In this document: positions 41,501 through 56,500 of the stretch, piece after piece
Layout of the letters: each line of letters opens with the position of its first letter
Position numbering within the stretch: position 1 is the first letter of the stretch
Origin: Cornus controversa
Lineage: Eukaryota; Streptophyta; Magnoliopsida; Cornales; Cornaceae
DNA length: 64,000 nt
Reading direction: 5' to 3'
Assembly (NCBI GenBank): GCA_026545225.1
Contig: CM048845.1
Location: 94,428,533 to 94,492,532 of the forward strand
The notes under the pieces: generated by a model
Database searches by the model: none
Told to the model about the DNA's origin: nothing
Seen by the model: the letters and a program-made list of their open reading frames with translations, nothing else
Position numbers and translations under genes: made by a program

Positions 41501-44500
41501 AAAATTATTGCAAATAAGACCGATCCTTGGTGCAATCCTACATTTACAGAGAACTCACTAGTTTCACCACACATAGTACGAACTCTAGTTTTTGTGTTCA
41601 TATACATATCTTGAATACTCTTTATTATTTGCATGGGTGTTTGTTTTCTTTGTAGAGCTCACCAAATTATACCTCTTGGGACCCTATCATACATTTTTTC
41701 TAAGTCTATAAAAACCATATGTAAGTCTTTTTACTTAGTCTTACCCTCTTCAACTAATTGTCTAAGCAAAATATAGCTTCCATTGTTGATCTCCCCTGCA
41801 TGAATCGGAATTGATTTTCATATACTGTGGATTCCTTCCTTAGTCTTTGTTCTATTATCCTTTGCCATAGTTTTATTGTATGACTCATTAATTTAATTCC
41901 TCTATAATCGCCACAATTTTGTATATCCCCTTTATTTTTGTAAATTGGTACTATTGTGCTTTTCTTCCACTCATTTGGCACCATACCTTCTTTTAGAATG
42001 TTGTTAAACAACTTTGTTAACCACTCAATTCCTATATTCCCTAACGTTCTCCAAGCTTCTATGGGTATATTATCCAGGCCTAGTGTTTTATTACTCCCCA
42101 TCTTCTAAGTGTATCCTCTACTTCTTTATTGAATCATTTACTTCAACTTAATCTCTAGGGTATTCCTCGTTGATTTTGAAAGTAATTTTCCATCTACCTA
42201 ATATCTCATTTTCTTTGATTAATATTGTATTATCTATGTCCTTAATAACTTTAATTTGGTTCATGTCTTTAGTTGATCTATCTTGATTCTTTGCTAATTT
42301 GTAAATAACTATTCCACCCTCTATTGTGCCTAATTTTTCATATAAATCATTTAGCTAGTTTTGCTTAGCTTTGTTCACTATCTTCTTGGATTCACATTTG
42401 AGTTTATCATATGTTGCTAAGTCTTCTTGTTGCTTACTTTTTTGCCATGCTTTAAAACTTTTTCGCTTTTCTTTAATTACTTGTTGCACTTCCTCGTTTC
42501 ACCGTGATGTTTCTTTCTCAATGAACTTCATCCCTTTTGTTTCTCCCCAAATATCTTTTGTTTTATCCCTAATACAATTCGCCATTTTGGACCACAAGTT
42601 ATTTACATCATCATTCCAATTCAATTGTTTTTCGTTTAATATTTGCTCTCTAAGGGCGATCGCTTTACTACCTTTTAATTCTCTCTAATTAATGTGTTGA
42701 TGTCCCTTTTTTGTTTATTTGTACTTAAAATTAGCATGAGATGTTGGTTTGTGAGGCTTTCCCCGGGAATTAATTTACAATCTTTACATTAAGCCCACTC
42801 CCTTCTCCTATATAAATAATAATCAATTTGAGTTTTATTTATTCCACTCTCTCCTCTTTTTCTGAAAAATGTGCTTGCTAAAGCTTAGTCATATATGCCT
42901 TGGCAAAGTCTTAAGAGTGTTTCGCCCATTTCATTTCACTCTCCAAAACCATACCGTATTCATGTATAGCCTATATTGGCATCGCATACATGTCCATTAA
43001 AATCCCCACCCACGAATAGGCTTTCATGATTAGGTATAGATTGTATCATTTCATCTATCGATTCCCAAAAGAGCTTTTTTGTTTTTTCGTCTAATGCTCC
43101 TTGAGGAGCGTATGCACTAATTATGTTCAAAATATGTTCATCTAGGACAATTTTAATACCTATTAGTCGATCTCCGTGTCTTCTTACTTCTACTACTTTG
43201 TCTCTCACGGCTTTAAAAATTCAATAGAGAACTCAAAATAAAACATAAAGGGGACTGCAAAAACCAAGCAGTGCTGATAAGACACTAGTGAAATCATCAA
43301 GTACATTGAAATTTTTTTTTGAATAAAAGGATTGATAGCTGTTGATCATCATAAATCTTTCAAGTATGAAACAATACCTTCGCAAATTCTTCTGAAGTTG
43401 TGAACATGTTTGTTCAACTTCCTTCAATTTTTCAATGGTTTTATTAGAATCTTCTTTAGCCTTGATAAGTTCACACTCAAGCACTGAGTTCTTTTTCTCC
43501 AAGGTATTAAAAGAACTCTGCAGAAAATGACTAGGTCAATTTCCATGGATTAATTTCCCTAATTTAAAGCAGTGGTATAAAAAATGAACACAAGATATCA
43601 CAAACTTTCAAAAAGGACCTCCTTCAAAGAATACATTTCTTGATATTAAAATAGCATGATGTTGTAATGCATTGGGCGAACTTGATAAAAAAAATTGAAT
43701 CTAAGATTCGTCTTTTCGTTATTCGTTATCTTTAAATTCTAAGTTTATTTAATCAGGAAAGATGGTATACGAAAACTTAAATTCATTTAATCATGAAGGT
43801 AGGTATCGGAAGGGTACAGAGACAAGGAAAAGGGTTTTCTTCAAAGTTGCTGTTGCAAATAGTGTCCCATAAGAAACAGTCAAACAACATCAGTTAAATT
43901 AACGAAAACTAAGAATCTATACAGCGACATGAAGCATAACATTACACCAAGACAAATTATAGAACTGCCAAAAAGATTAAATAAGATCAAACACAGTCAG
44001 TTATGAGCCGCACTATACCCATCAATGAGAAATAGATATACTTTTAGAGCATGAAGAAAATGCAAGCCGTACAATACCCAATATGGTGAAGACCTTGGTG
44101 AAGGTTATTGCTACTACGGTTTTCCAATGAACTTCCAGAAAATATTTTTGGATTAACAGATTTATGTCCATAAATCTGTGCAAATCTTTGCCCAATATTA
44201 ATGTGAGATCCTGAAACCATATTTCTGCTAATGCATAAGTGCACTTCCCAAGCCTAAAAGAGAATTTAAACATCTGATTTATTAAGACAACTGTTTTCGT
44301 GTTATAAACATGAAGGTCAACTTTTAATTGTTCTTGCTATACTTATTCTATTCTCTTCACATCATGTCATCAAATTAAAAAAGGGTCATTCCCCAGTCTG
44401 ATCCTTGCTAATCTAGGATGTTGGGTGGGATTAAAAAAGGGTCATTGCCCAGTCTGATCCTTGCTAATCTAGGATGTTGGGTGGGATTAAAAAAGGGTCA

Positions 44501-47500
44501 TTGCCCAGTCTGATCCTTGTTAATCTAGGATGTTGGGTGGGGCAAACTAGAAACAATTCTAACCTTCGGTATTATTAGTACAAATTGACTGCTCTCTTGA
44601 TTCGAATCCGAATTCTCATGCTCACCAGCCCATGCATTTTACTAGTGCACCAGGCAATGGCCCCTAAAACAAATTATTCAAAATAAGTTTCTTTGGGGAG
44701 TGGAAACTGTTGGGAGGTATTTCTTTTACTTTTATTTTTAACAAAATTCCAGCTATAGATTTAGATAGTTTGGTCCTGCAATGAAGGACAAACACCCATT
44801 TCAAGAAACTTCAAGGATTAAAGGTTATTGAGGACAGCATCCCAAGGAATCGAGTCGTACACCATGCAAATATCTAACCTGGTGCAAGTGACCAGCTCGT
44901 GAGCCAGAAGTACTTCCCTCAGCTGATTCACAAAATTGTTTGAGATTTTCTTTACTAGCACATTGCACAATGAGATAAATCAAAACTCATCAAAGACCTC
45001 CAGGTTATCCACCTTAGGGACCAGCTCAAGGAGCCACATCCTTTTGATTCATTTCCTAAAACTTGTGCAATAGGTTGATGTCACACCCCAAATTCCAACA
45101 CCCGGAAGGGCATGGAAAATGGAGGTGATTAAATTAAACCCCAACACTTTACAACTACAAACGAGCTTTGATACTAAGCTGTCACCCCGACTTCCGACAC
45201 CGAAACAGATATAGGAAATTAGGGGTGAATATGGGATGAAATTACCAGAATACCCCTCTTGAGACCACTCTCATCCAAACAGAGTCTCAATACCGCGGAA
45301 GCAACTTTTAAAACACATTTACATCATTAAAACTAAAATATTACTGAGTTACATACATACATCAAAATGTAACTCATCCAACCATATCCAAATATATACA
45401 ATTGTCCAACATAGAGAAGACTAATGGAACCACTGCTTAACAATATAAAAGTACCCATGTCTAGAATGCTGATACATCCGTTCCACATGCAAAATATATA
45501 GTTCTTCTCAAAATGCCCACACATGGCATATATATACAATAAAAGCATCTAAAGCCCAAAAGAAGGCCCAAGGCCTTTACCATGGTAATCAAGCGTTATC
45601 CACAACCGACGCTTTATCTGTAAAAAAGCTTGTAGGGAAGGGGTGAGTAACTGACTAGCTCAGTAAAGACATTCAAAACCCCTATGCACCGACTCGATGC
45701 AACCTACATGAAATGTAGTCATAACATTCCTATAGATGTACAAATCATGCTCCAATATATATATATATATATATATATATTAACCAACATGCTTAATTTA
45801 CCGTAAGTAAATACAATGGTCTAGAAGAAACCAGATAAGTACCATTGGGTTAAATATCTATCTTCCTATCTTTACGAGTTGCTAACCCGATGGTCTAGAA
45901 GAAACCACTTGGCCAAGGTTAAGGTCTTGCACCCCTGAGCATTGAGCTCATCTTACTTTATTCCGACCTTTCCCCAAATCATCAAACAACACAATTTCAA
46001 ATAAGTGCATCATAAGCCACTTAAATCATGTTCAATATAAGTACATCATAAGCTACTTATATTAAAGCATGCATATACAATGCAACAACCTTTCTTTTAA
46101 AAGAAATCATACAAATGCAAAAATGACAATATTGTCCTTTATATGCTTTTAAGCAATATATAGCATGCAACACATACACCTGCTATCCCAATAACTCATA
46201 CATGATTCTAAATGGATATCATGCATTTCCAAACTAGCACATAAGACATACATGCTCAAAATATAATTCTAGTGCAAGAATCACATACTTCTAACATACT
46301 TAATTACCAAGATCAACCATATACACATACAATGCATATATAATTCAAAGACTTCATATAGAACATATGAAAACTACTTTTAACACATGTTTATTCCAAA
46401 AAAAGAAAGAAAGAAATCAAAACATAATTCTCTAAGTCTTTTCTAGCATGTTAATCCACTAAAATCCACCCGAAACTCCAAGGAATCGATGATAAGAAAG
46501 AGAGAACACCCCTACCTCAAATTCAAGCTCAAAAACCAAGAGAGCTCCAAGCCCTAGAATCTACCCTAGCCCAAATACACTTGAAAAACTATCGAAAATA
46601 ATTTCCAATCGATGTAGAACATAAGTAATCCCGAGGGGAACAACTATCGTGTAAAGTCCCAAGGCCCGAATCACACTTCTAAGCCTCCAAAACTAAGATC
46701 AACCAAAAAGATGAAAGAGGGGAGAGGAAAGAGCTGTAGAATAGATCTAGAGAGAGAGAAATCTGATTTGGGTTATGACCAAGTCAACCATTTTAGGATA
46801 TTTATAGAAAAAGTTTTCAAATTTGCACATTAGCCCCTCATCTCTTTAGTTTTGCTCCTCTACCCTTTTCTACTTCCATTCAATCGCAAAATGGCACTCC
46901 CTCAGTTCAACAAACTTCACTAAAGCCTCTCTAAGTTCATTCATACTCCTACGTCACTTAAGTAATCCATAGTTATTTTCTCAAAAAACCTGAACTATGA
47001 ATAGTAACTTTTCGTAAAAATTCAGAAAAATTACCCGAAACTTGGTTCCATCCCACTATGGTCCTAAGGTACTTTAAAACCCTTTTTAGAACTTTTAAAG
47101 TAGTCCCGAAACCCACAAACATAAGCATGCAATTACTATATAATCATGCTTAACAATTAATTAACCACGTAGTTAAATATAAAAAATCCGAGGTTTTACA
47201 GTTGAACTCCCCTTTGATCAACTTTTTTTTCTGTATTTTAAGCACTACTACAGCAAACCAAAAAGTTCACAGTAGATAATTGCATCAGTTGGACAAGCAT
47301 CAACGGAAGAGCTGACTATTTCTCAGCAGATTGTATTTGCGGTGTATGCCGCACACCATATTCTCCAGATCTATTTTCAGCTAGCAAAAATTAACTCTAA
47401 ACAAAACCGTTATTATACCAATAATCACCACAGAATGAGCTCAAAATTATGAAAGGATTTGCAAATTACTGAGGTAAAAATGAAATGTCAAATTCCAATT

Positions 47501-50500
47501 ATCCCACTCCAAGCTTTTTAGGTTCAATCAGAGTTTTTATACACAAAGCTGCAGAGCAAATCAATGCTCAAAATCTTAACAATTACTTCTATGAAAACCA
47601 TGTTTTTTGCAAACAAGCAATTTTATCAGCAAAGAGAGAAAAAAAAAAGGGGAAAAACAGAAACATGGCAAAGCAAACAAGGATATGGTGACTCAATAAG
47701 CATATCCATACGAGGATGATTGGCCAACGAGGGGGACCTGGTGGCAGGTGCATGCATGACAGCTAGGTCACCCAAAATATAAACAGAACGCCAGAATTAT
47801 GATTCAAAGAAAACATACCATATACCTTTACAATATATATAGATGTATATATAATAAAGACAAAATGGTTAAGCTCATTCAAACAGTTCCGCACAGGTGG
47901 CACTATTAGTACTTTAAAATTAGGTCTTCCAGCTGGTCAGTCATGAAGAGCAGAATTTATAAATTTCAAACCAATGCAAGTGAAAAATGATGTCACCTTC
48001 AAGAATGCGTTTTCATTTCGCAGTTCAGCCATCACAATGACTTCTCTTTCCAAAGCAGATTTCTCCCTCACTGATAATTCTAATTGATTTTGAAGAACTG
48101 CATTCTTGTTGCACTCATTAACTGTGGCCAACTTAGCAGCATCTAACTCAAGACTTAAAGATTCCACTGTCTTCTGAAGTTTCGAAATTTCCAGTAACTT
48201 AGCATCTTCACTAGAAACCTGCACTCCAGAGTGTTGCCATTAGGGTGAAGTTCCTTCTAGCACTCAAACAATTCATGAAGTAGCTTGAATGCAAGAGGAG
48301 AGATGTAGAAAAAATAGAAAATGAGTTTTTCAACCAAGAGAGAAGACAGCTAGTTTGCTGTCAACTAATCCAGCAAAAGTTGTGGAAGGAAGAGAATAAA
48401 CATTTCCATGCCATTGTAGCGAAATAAGGAATTAGGGAAAAAGTGGTTATATAAATTGAGTCCATCTGATCAATTCACAAATTTGAACATGTTTTCGTGC
48501 TATAAGATCAGATTTATATAGTTCTAGAAAATACAGGTCAGCTAGATTAAAGAACAACTCCTCACAAGTTTGGATGAATAATGAGGCAAATTTTTTTTAG
48601 TAAGTAAAGCATATATAGAAAGGCACTCAAACGGGGAGGAATAATGAGGCAATTGTTTTTCACTAATATTATTGTGCTGCCAACATAACAGTAATGAGCA
48701 TGCCCAGCTGATGGACAATGATGCTGAAAATGGAGTACAATACAGTAACCTGAAGCTAGTAGTTGCACTTGTTCAACAAATCACTCAAACCTACCGGAAT
48801 TATGCCATGACTGACACATAACCAAGCTCATCACATTACGTAATACACGTCAGGTGGACTAGTGCCAACTCCATAATTCAGGCGGGAAAAAAAAGTTTTT
48901 TTATTTTATTTATTTAGTTATGTATTGCTAAGTACTTGGAAAGAATGAGATATTGAGTAAATTGGTAAAATAAACTAAAGACATAAGAGAACAAGGACAA
49001 CCCTAATAACCATAGGTCATACTAGCTAATATGCCCACTGAAAGCAGCTAGGATATTTACCCTTATTTTTTTTTCCAAATGCAACCTCCATGTAAGATCT
49101 TCCATCTGCTTCTCAAGTTTACTCTTCGCCAAGCGCAAGGCACCTGCCTCATTAGCTTCCTGAAGAAAATAAATGAACAAAGTATAATGCTTCAAACTAT
49201 AACAAAAAAGCATAACATCATACAAATAACATGCAAATATTGCATAAACCAATAAGTACTTAAAAACTAAATCTGTGATAAAACTATATTTGAAGAACTT
49301 CATGCAATTAAATATAAGTTGCCAAAAATTACCCTTTGTTATTTCTTTTATTCTTTAAGGGCACTATTGTATTTTTGCCTACTTAATACATAATAGATGA
49401 GAGGTGTGGGGAACCCTTACTTTCTGACTCTCATCTTGATGTAGGACAGTTTTAATAGGTTTCATATTATCTATATCTATATATATATTTAATATTTTTT
49501 TAGAGAGAGTTTAATTTGGGGTACTAATTTTCTTTTATTTTAGTTTCCTTTTCTTGTTAGGATTAGGATTTTTACAAGTTTCCTTTTGTTTTTAGGTTTT
49601 CTAGTGTAGTTAAGATTATGATTTCTCTACTATAAATATATGTACTGCCATAGGGCAGAAATCAATCAATCAATTTATCAATAATATACCAATTCCTTCG
49701 TAATTTTCTTTAATTTTGTGGATTCAAAGTTGTTTATCTTGTTTGTGCGCAAACGTTCATAGCTTTCGTTTCGTCAGTTGGTATCAAAGCCTTGATTTAC
49801 CTTGGTATGATGGCAATTGGTCGTTTTGGTAGCACCCACTTTGTTGACGAGGCCCCTTGGGCAGCCATGCAAGCTCGGGAACAGCAGTTTGGACGAATGG
49901 AACGCATGTTGCAGGATCTCCAACAAGTTGTCGCTGCACTTGGGATTGGTGGCAACCAGGCTCATGAATCAGTTCGGGTTCGTGCCTACGATGTTCCTCG
50001 CGGCCAGCCGAACATGGGTTTTGTTCTTGCATATTCGCGTAGGCCTCCAGCCTATGAGGATTATTTCGATAATGAGGAGTTTGGATTCAGAGGGGTTGTG
50101 GCGAATCAACGTGATCGAGGTAGACGTGACAGAGTCTATAAATATCCAAACAATTGTGAGTTTCAAAGAAAACTTTATTTACTCACTTTTCGTGGATGTT
50201 TTATTATTGAGGAAGTCTTGGATTGGCTTGAAGAAATTGAAGAATTTTTTGAGTATTTTGATGTACCCGAAAACAAGCAATTTGCGCTTGTAGCCTTCAA
50301 GTTTAAAGGATGTGCTTCAGCTTGGTGAGATCAGACACAAACTAACCGGATGAGGCACGGAAAACAATGTGTGCGATTGTGGTACAAGATGAAAAGGTTG
50401 ATAAAAGCTAAATTCCTACCCCCAGATTATAAGCAGATGATGTACAACAAATATCAGAATTATAAGAAAGAAAGTTGGTCTGTCAATGAGTGCATGAAGG

Positions 50501-53500
50501 AGTTTGATGGTAATTTTGTTGAAGAAACGAGTAATTTTATTGAGATCGATCAGAAGCAAAATTCTGTTGTTTCACCTCTTGTAATTGAAGAGAATGAAAT
50601 TGCCCATGCTTTTGTGGTAAAAGATGCATCTGAAAGGGATTCCAACAATATAATTTCAAAGACCCACTTTGAAAGTATCACTGATGATTTGAGAAATCTA
50701 GACACGGAATATTACAATGGAGAGGATCATGGGCTAGAAGATGGATTTGAAAAAATTTCCAAATTAAAAGTCCAAGAGAATTTGATCCTCACGTTGGTGA
50801 CACGGTAGATGGGGATAATACAATTGTTATGAACAGTACCAAGGTTAAGAATTTACTGACCCTTATGCTATTGGTAGTCTCATCACAACGGACCCCATCA
50901 ACAATCCCAAATCAAGTGCTTGGGTTTCTTCCAAAATCACGTGTTCCACCTCAATTTTTATACACCAGAAGCTTTCATCAGGTGATAAATATAATTGGCC
51001 TATGGGTGATCAAGTGGGTTCCAACTTCTCATATATTCATAATATGATAGTTATCTTAGACAATTCAATGTCTACAGATTTGGATAACCTTTCAATTTTG
51101 CTCATTGAGGAGGCAAAACAAAAGCAGACCATGTTATTTTTAAAGTGTGGATTTTTCCTTACCATGACTGAAGAAGTTTACAAAGTATCAAGGTTAATTC
51201 CTCAATGGATTGAAATATTATTCATACTCGTATATGATGAGTATTTATAGCCGAACTCGAGGACAAGTTCTTTTGAAGTGGGGGAGACTGATGTAGGACA
51301 ATTTTAGTAGGTTTTATATTATATATATCTATATATATATTTAATATTTTTTTAGAGAGTTTAATTTTGGGTACTAATTTTCTATTATTTTAGTTTCCTT
51401 TTCCTATTAGGATTAAGATTTCTACAAGTTTCTTTTGTTTTTATGTTTTCCAGTGGTGTTAGGATTATGATTATCTACTATAAATATATGTATTGCCATA
51501 GGGCAGAAATCAATCAATCAATCAATTTATCAATAATATACCAATTCCTTTGCAATTTTCTTTAACTTTGTGGATTCAAAGTTGGTTGTCTTGTTCGTGC
51601 GCGAACGTTCATAGCTTCCGCTCTGTCACTTCTTTTTCCAGAACAGTTCTCTCTCCCTCTTCTCTCTTCTTCCCTACTTCTACAAACCCAAGTTATTTAA
51701 TTTTAACTTGGTATCAGAGCAAGGTTAAGCCCAGAAGTCACTAACATTCAGTTGCCTGTACGCTAATGTCATTCTGACATTAGCATATGCTGGTCGAGAC
51801 CCCTAGAAATTGGCTCACCTGAATTATTGGTATTTATGGTGTTATTCTCTTTGCATTTTGATCCTTTTGAGGGTTGTTTTCTATTTTTGAAACAATTTTA
51901 GAATTCAGCCATATATTTCTCGACTTGGAAATTGGAGCCTTTTTTGGTTGTTTTATTTGTTGAAATCTCTTCTAAAGGGTGTCGTTTTGGCTTGAGAGGA
52001 GATTGCCTGTGTTGATTTATTGCATTTGGGTATTTTTTTTTGCCAAAATGAGGTTTGGCTGAAGCATGTTACAGGCTGTTGGTACTGTTTTTGGTGTCTG
52101 GTGCTAGGTTCTGCAACACCTGCTGTTACGTTTTGTTTTGACTCTTGGGTTGCATGCTGTTGGGACTATTGTGGTCAATTTGTTGCTGAAATTTGCTTTT
52201 AAACCTTGTTTGGGCTGCTGAGATTTTCTTGGGTTGTTATTTTTGCTATCAAATCTGAGATTGCCTGATTGTTAGCCTTGTGTGTTGATACATAATTTGT
52301 TCAGCTTCTGTTCTATTTTGCTCAAATATCAAGCATGGCTGAGGCTAGGTCACAACCCATTAAGGATGATCGTATGCCTAAGTCGATTACCTCGCAAAAA
52401 TTGAATGGAATTAATTATCTTTCCTAGGCTCATGCAGTTTAGGTTTTTCTGGGTGGGCGAAGGAAATTGAAATACTTGACTGAATCTCCTCCCTCTGATG
52501 AGAAGAAAATTGTAGATTGGGCATGTGAGGACAGTGTTGTTATGGGTGGGTATGGCACAGAATGGAACTCGAGATTGCTAGTACAATTGCCTTTTATGAT
52601 TCCTCTAAGAAGATTTGGGACTCTATTGCACAATCATTTCGCACCAAAGTAATGTTTCTTGAGTTTATGAGTTGTATGAGAAGATTTTTGCTACTAAGCA
52701 ATCTGGGAAACCATTGTCGGAATACTACAGAAACCATTGTCGGAATGCCTCTGGCTGTGTTGTACCGTCAGGAGGTTGGAGGAGCAGGGCTTGATCCTTG
52801 GCATTGGATGGAGTCTCATCATGGGCTTTTCAAGGTGCATTCCTTCTATCGGAGTTTGGTGGTTGTCCAAGGGCCTTCCTTTCCTTGGAAAGCTGTGGCA
52901 CACCAAGGCTCCACTCAAGGTGGCCTTTTTTGGTTGGACAATGGTCTTAGGGAGGATTTTGACCATTGACAATCTGAAAAGGAAGCGGCAGATGGCAGAT
53001 TATTGTCAATAAGTGTTGAATGTGCAAGAAAGATGAAGAGTCAATCAATCATCATCTCTTGCATTATCCGGTAGTTCAAGACATTTAGGCTATGCTTTTT
53101 GCCCTTTTTGGAGTCCATTGGGTTATGTCAAAGTCCCCACAGAGCATGCTTTAGGCCTGGAGAGGGTGTGCAGTGAGGAGGCAAGTTCGAGATGCTTGAA
53201 GGATGGCGCCCCTTTGTTTATGGTGGGGGTTGTAGCGTGAATGGAACCGGCGGTCCTTTGAAGGTGTTGAGGTTCCAACTTGGGTGCTTAAGTTCTCCAT
53301 TCTTTATACTTATTTTATGGGTTCAGGTTTGGAATTGTAAATCAGTGGGAGATAGTTTCATTTGTGGATACTTTGATTGCATAGCAGACCCTCTTGGTCT
53401 TGCTTTTCTTTGGGTTGCACTCCCCTTTGAGCGTCTTTTATTAAAATCTTACATATCAAAAAGCAATTTCAATAAAAATAAAGATAAAGATATTGATGAC

Positions 53501-56500
53501 GGCATTGAAGCTTTCATTCCAAATCTAAAACCTTACTTTATTCCAACATAAAATTAAATCTAGAAGTCTTAAAAATGTAAATAATTCTAGAGATTAATAA
53601 AGTTTCTTTTACCTGTTTAAGTTTTCGGAGCTTTCTTTTGGCTATTTTCTGCCTCCAAAGACATTGTATTGCAATAATATTAGTTTGACGATGACGGAAA
53701 GCTGAGCGCACCTTGCACATCCTCCATGTAGCCTACAAGATTATGTTACATGTCAGCAAAGGATAAATGAGCTTTTAGGTCATCTAAAACAGACAAACCA
53801 CAACTTTCAAGACAATAGACAAGAAAGTGAAAATCATCCTACAAAAAAATAAATAATAAATAAAGAAAAATAAAGAAAGAAAGAAAAATGCACCGACAAA
53901 ATGGTTTTATGTGAAATAATAGATGGGCTTTTCAACTCAAAACATGAATTATCATAAATTTCACGAACGCATGTCACCCTGTTTGCATTAAAGAACGCAT
54001 GGCATATAAAGAGAATAGAAGAAAGTGATAATGCAAGAGCAAAGTATATTTAATGCTACTTAGAAAGATGCAAAATGCAAGGGAAAAAAGGCCTGATATT
54101 TAAAACCCAGGGTTGCATACAAGTTGGAAATGCAGTTCTTTTATATAATACACAGACTAACTTATAAGATTAGCATAAAGTTTTAGCATGACCATGCCAT
54201 CATTTTTCTGAAATTTCAAAGATTCAATTTTTTTTTTAACTTGTCTGTTTCATTTTTCTTCAGCATTGATATATTGATCACATAGTTTGCAAAACTCAAA
54301 TTGTCAAGCTAGATTCTCGCACTCTACATGAGTAGAGAACTAGAGACTATTCTTTCACATGATTTTTTATTATGATTCAAGGTTTGATGAGCTTTAAGCA
54401 TGCCTTATCTGCAGAATGAAGTAATATTGGATCTTGATCAATCTAAGGATATGCTGGCATATACCCGGTGCGATCTTTGATATAATTCAGAGAACTATAG
54501 CTTTTGTTTGATGCAATTGAGAGGCAATTTCCAACCATGGCAAGCACGAATCCAAATGTGAACTATAGGGGACATTCTATCCACCTTACTTCTTTCAATC
54601 GTTATTTTCAGTTCTAGAGGACCTGTCACCCTTATTTTGAACTGCCATCTCAATCAATAGAATTCCCTTTTTCCAAGGGTTTGATGCAAGATTTTTGTGT
54701 TTCTCTCAAAGAGAGCAGGATCGATTAGCTGAATTCTTCACTTCCTCATTTTAAACTTGCAGTCAATTTTCTATCAACTATGACATTTATACATTCGCAA
54801 TTCAAGAATATGCAAACTTTGAGTTGAGTTCCCTTCAACTAGCTTTACTAGTAGGCAAGCAATGGTTTTGACTGCAAATTTCAATATCTACTTTTGGTTT
54901 AATTTAACCATATATTTAAATATCTAATTTTGGTTTAATTTAACCATATATTTAACTATGGTTTTATTTAATGTGTAACTAGGCCAGGATGTAATACATG
55001 AAAACACACTTTTGGTTTTTTGAACGGGCAGAAGATGGAACAGGAAATTTTGTCATGTACTCTACATATAAACATATTGGAATTGCAGCAGAAGTAAGAT
55101 ATCGAAATTCAAGACAAGTTCACCTGAATTCGAATAGCAGCTCTGTGTTTCTTTCTGTGCAAAAATCTCTGACGAGTTGAGAAAAGGCGGATGCTCGATT
55201 GCACCAGTACAGCAGAAGAGAAAATTTGAATATAGGCATGCCTTAATAGCCACCTGCGGACATATTTTTGTATTGAAATAGCAGCTGCTGCCTCTCGTAA
55301 TGCTGAAAACATACTTCGTGCAAGATGGCCTGAAAAAGAAAAAACATATATTTTCAAGAACCTTAAGTGTGGCGTCTAAAAGCATGGCAAGAAACCAATA
55401 AGTTTTGACACTTCTTTGATGTCAGACACTGACACTTCACAGACACTCCAGGACACGAATCTGAACACTCCGAGTCCTATAGTTCATGGATGTGTCCATA
55501 ATTTAAAAACAAATTCATTTGTTTTGGACACTTAGCTGATGCATCCCAGACACTTGGTCAACACATCCTAGATGCTCCCAGTACATGTCTTATATTCAAC
55601 CAACACATCTAAGAGTAGTGTCCAAACTTTCTTGCTTTAAGAAAACACCACCAAGGGCACAACTTAGTGGTACTTTCTCGCCTTTCAAAATATTAGGTCG
55701 AGGGTTCAAGTTCTCCATAGGGGCAAAGTGGGTGTGTGAGTGTGTTTCTTGCCAAGGTTAAAAAAAATAGAAAAAAAGCTAACATTTGACACATGATCAC
55801 CAAGTCAAGCAATGAATAAATTTCTATAATTGTCTAATGTAATAGATGTTTCTAATTAAAAGTTTATATCTATATATTTCTGTATCCATGTCCTACTTTT
55901 TTAGGATACGTATTGTGTCTGTGCATGTGCTACTAAGGTCAGAAACAATGGAGAAGAACAATTTGGTAATTTCCGTAACTCATTGGGAGCTTGATGAAGG
56001 AGAAAGCAAACAACAAAATGATTATATCAATCACTAAAAATTAATGTGTTAAGGAAATTCAAGAACCAATTTAGTAGACTACAATCACTAGAACATATAA
56101 GAATATGAAGTTGCAGTAAATAACTGTCGTGGAGATGGTTTTGGCAACAGGATTAAGGTGGTGCTGCGAAGTGGTGGTAGATGACAGATTGCTTCAATGG
56201 TTACAGGTTGCCCTAATAGGTTTTTTCCTCCCCACTCTCCTATTTTTTTCTTTTTTTGGTTTAGCCATTTCTTCTTCACATCCCAAACCTTCTTCTCATG
56301 ATTTTTTCCCCTAAATTTCAGTAACAATACTAGCAACTAATTACTCAGCATATACCCACTCTAATACCATATCATCTATAGAACAAGACCACGGCATCAT
56401 AAGAATTTGCAAACCTGCTAACTTGTATAAAATATCATTTTCTCCCACGCATACCGTACTAAAGTGACATCCACTACCAGACACACTCTTCCATCATAAC

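Noticed and set aside
41754-43208. Minus-strand reverse transcriptase and endonuclease frames as host genes
   Set aside because: They are parts of one LINE bounded by a 17-bp target duplication.
44374-44541. CRISPR-like repeat array
   Set aside because: Whole 56-bp units are repeated without variable spacers, in a plant nuclear intron.
52439-53012. Overlapping frames on both strands as novel genes
   Set aside because: Plus-strand pieces match copia gag and an L1-type zinc-binding region; the minus-strand frames are their shadows.
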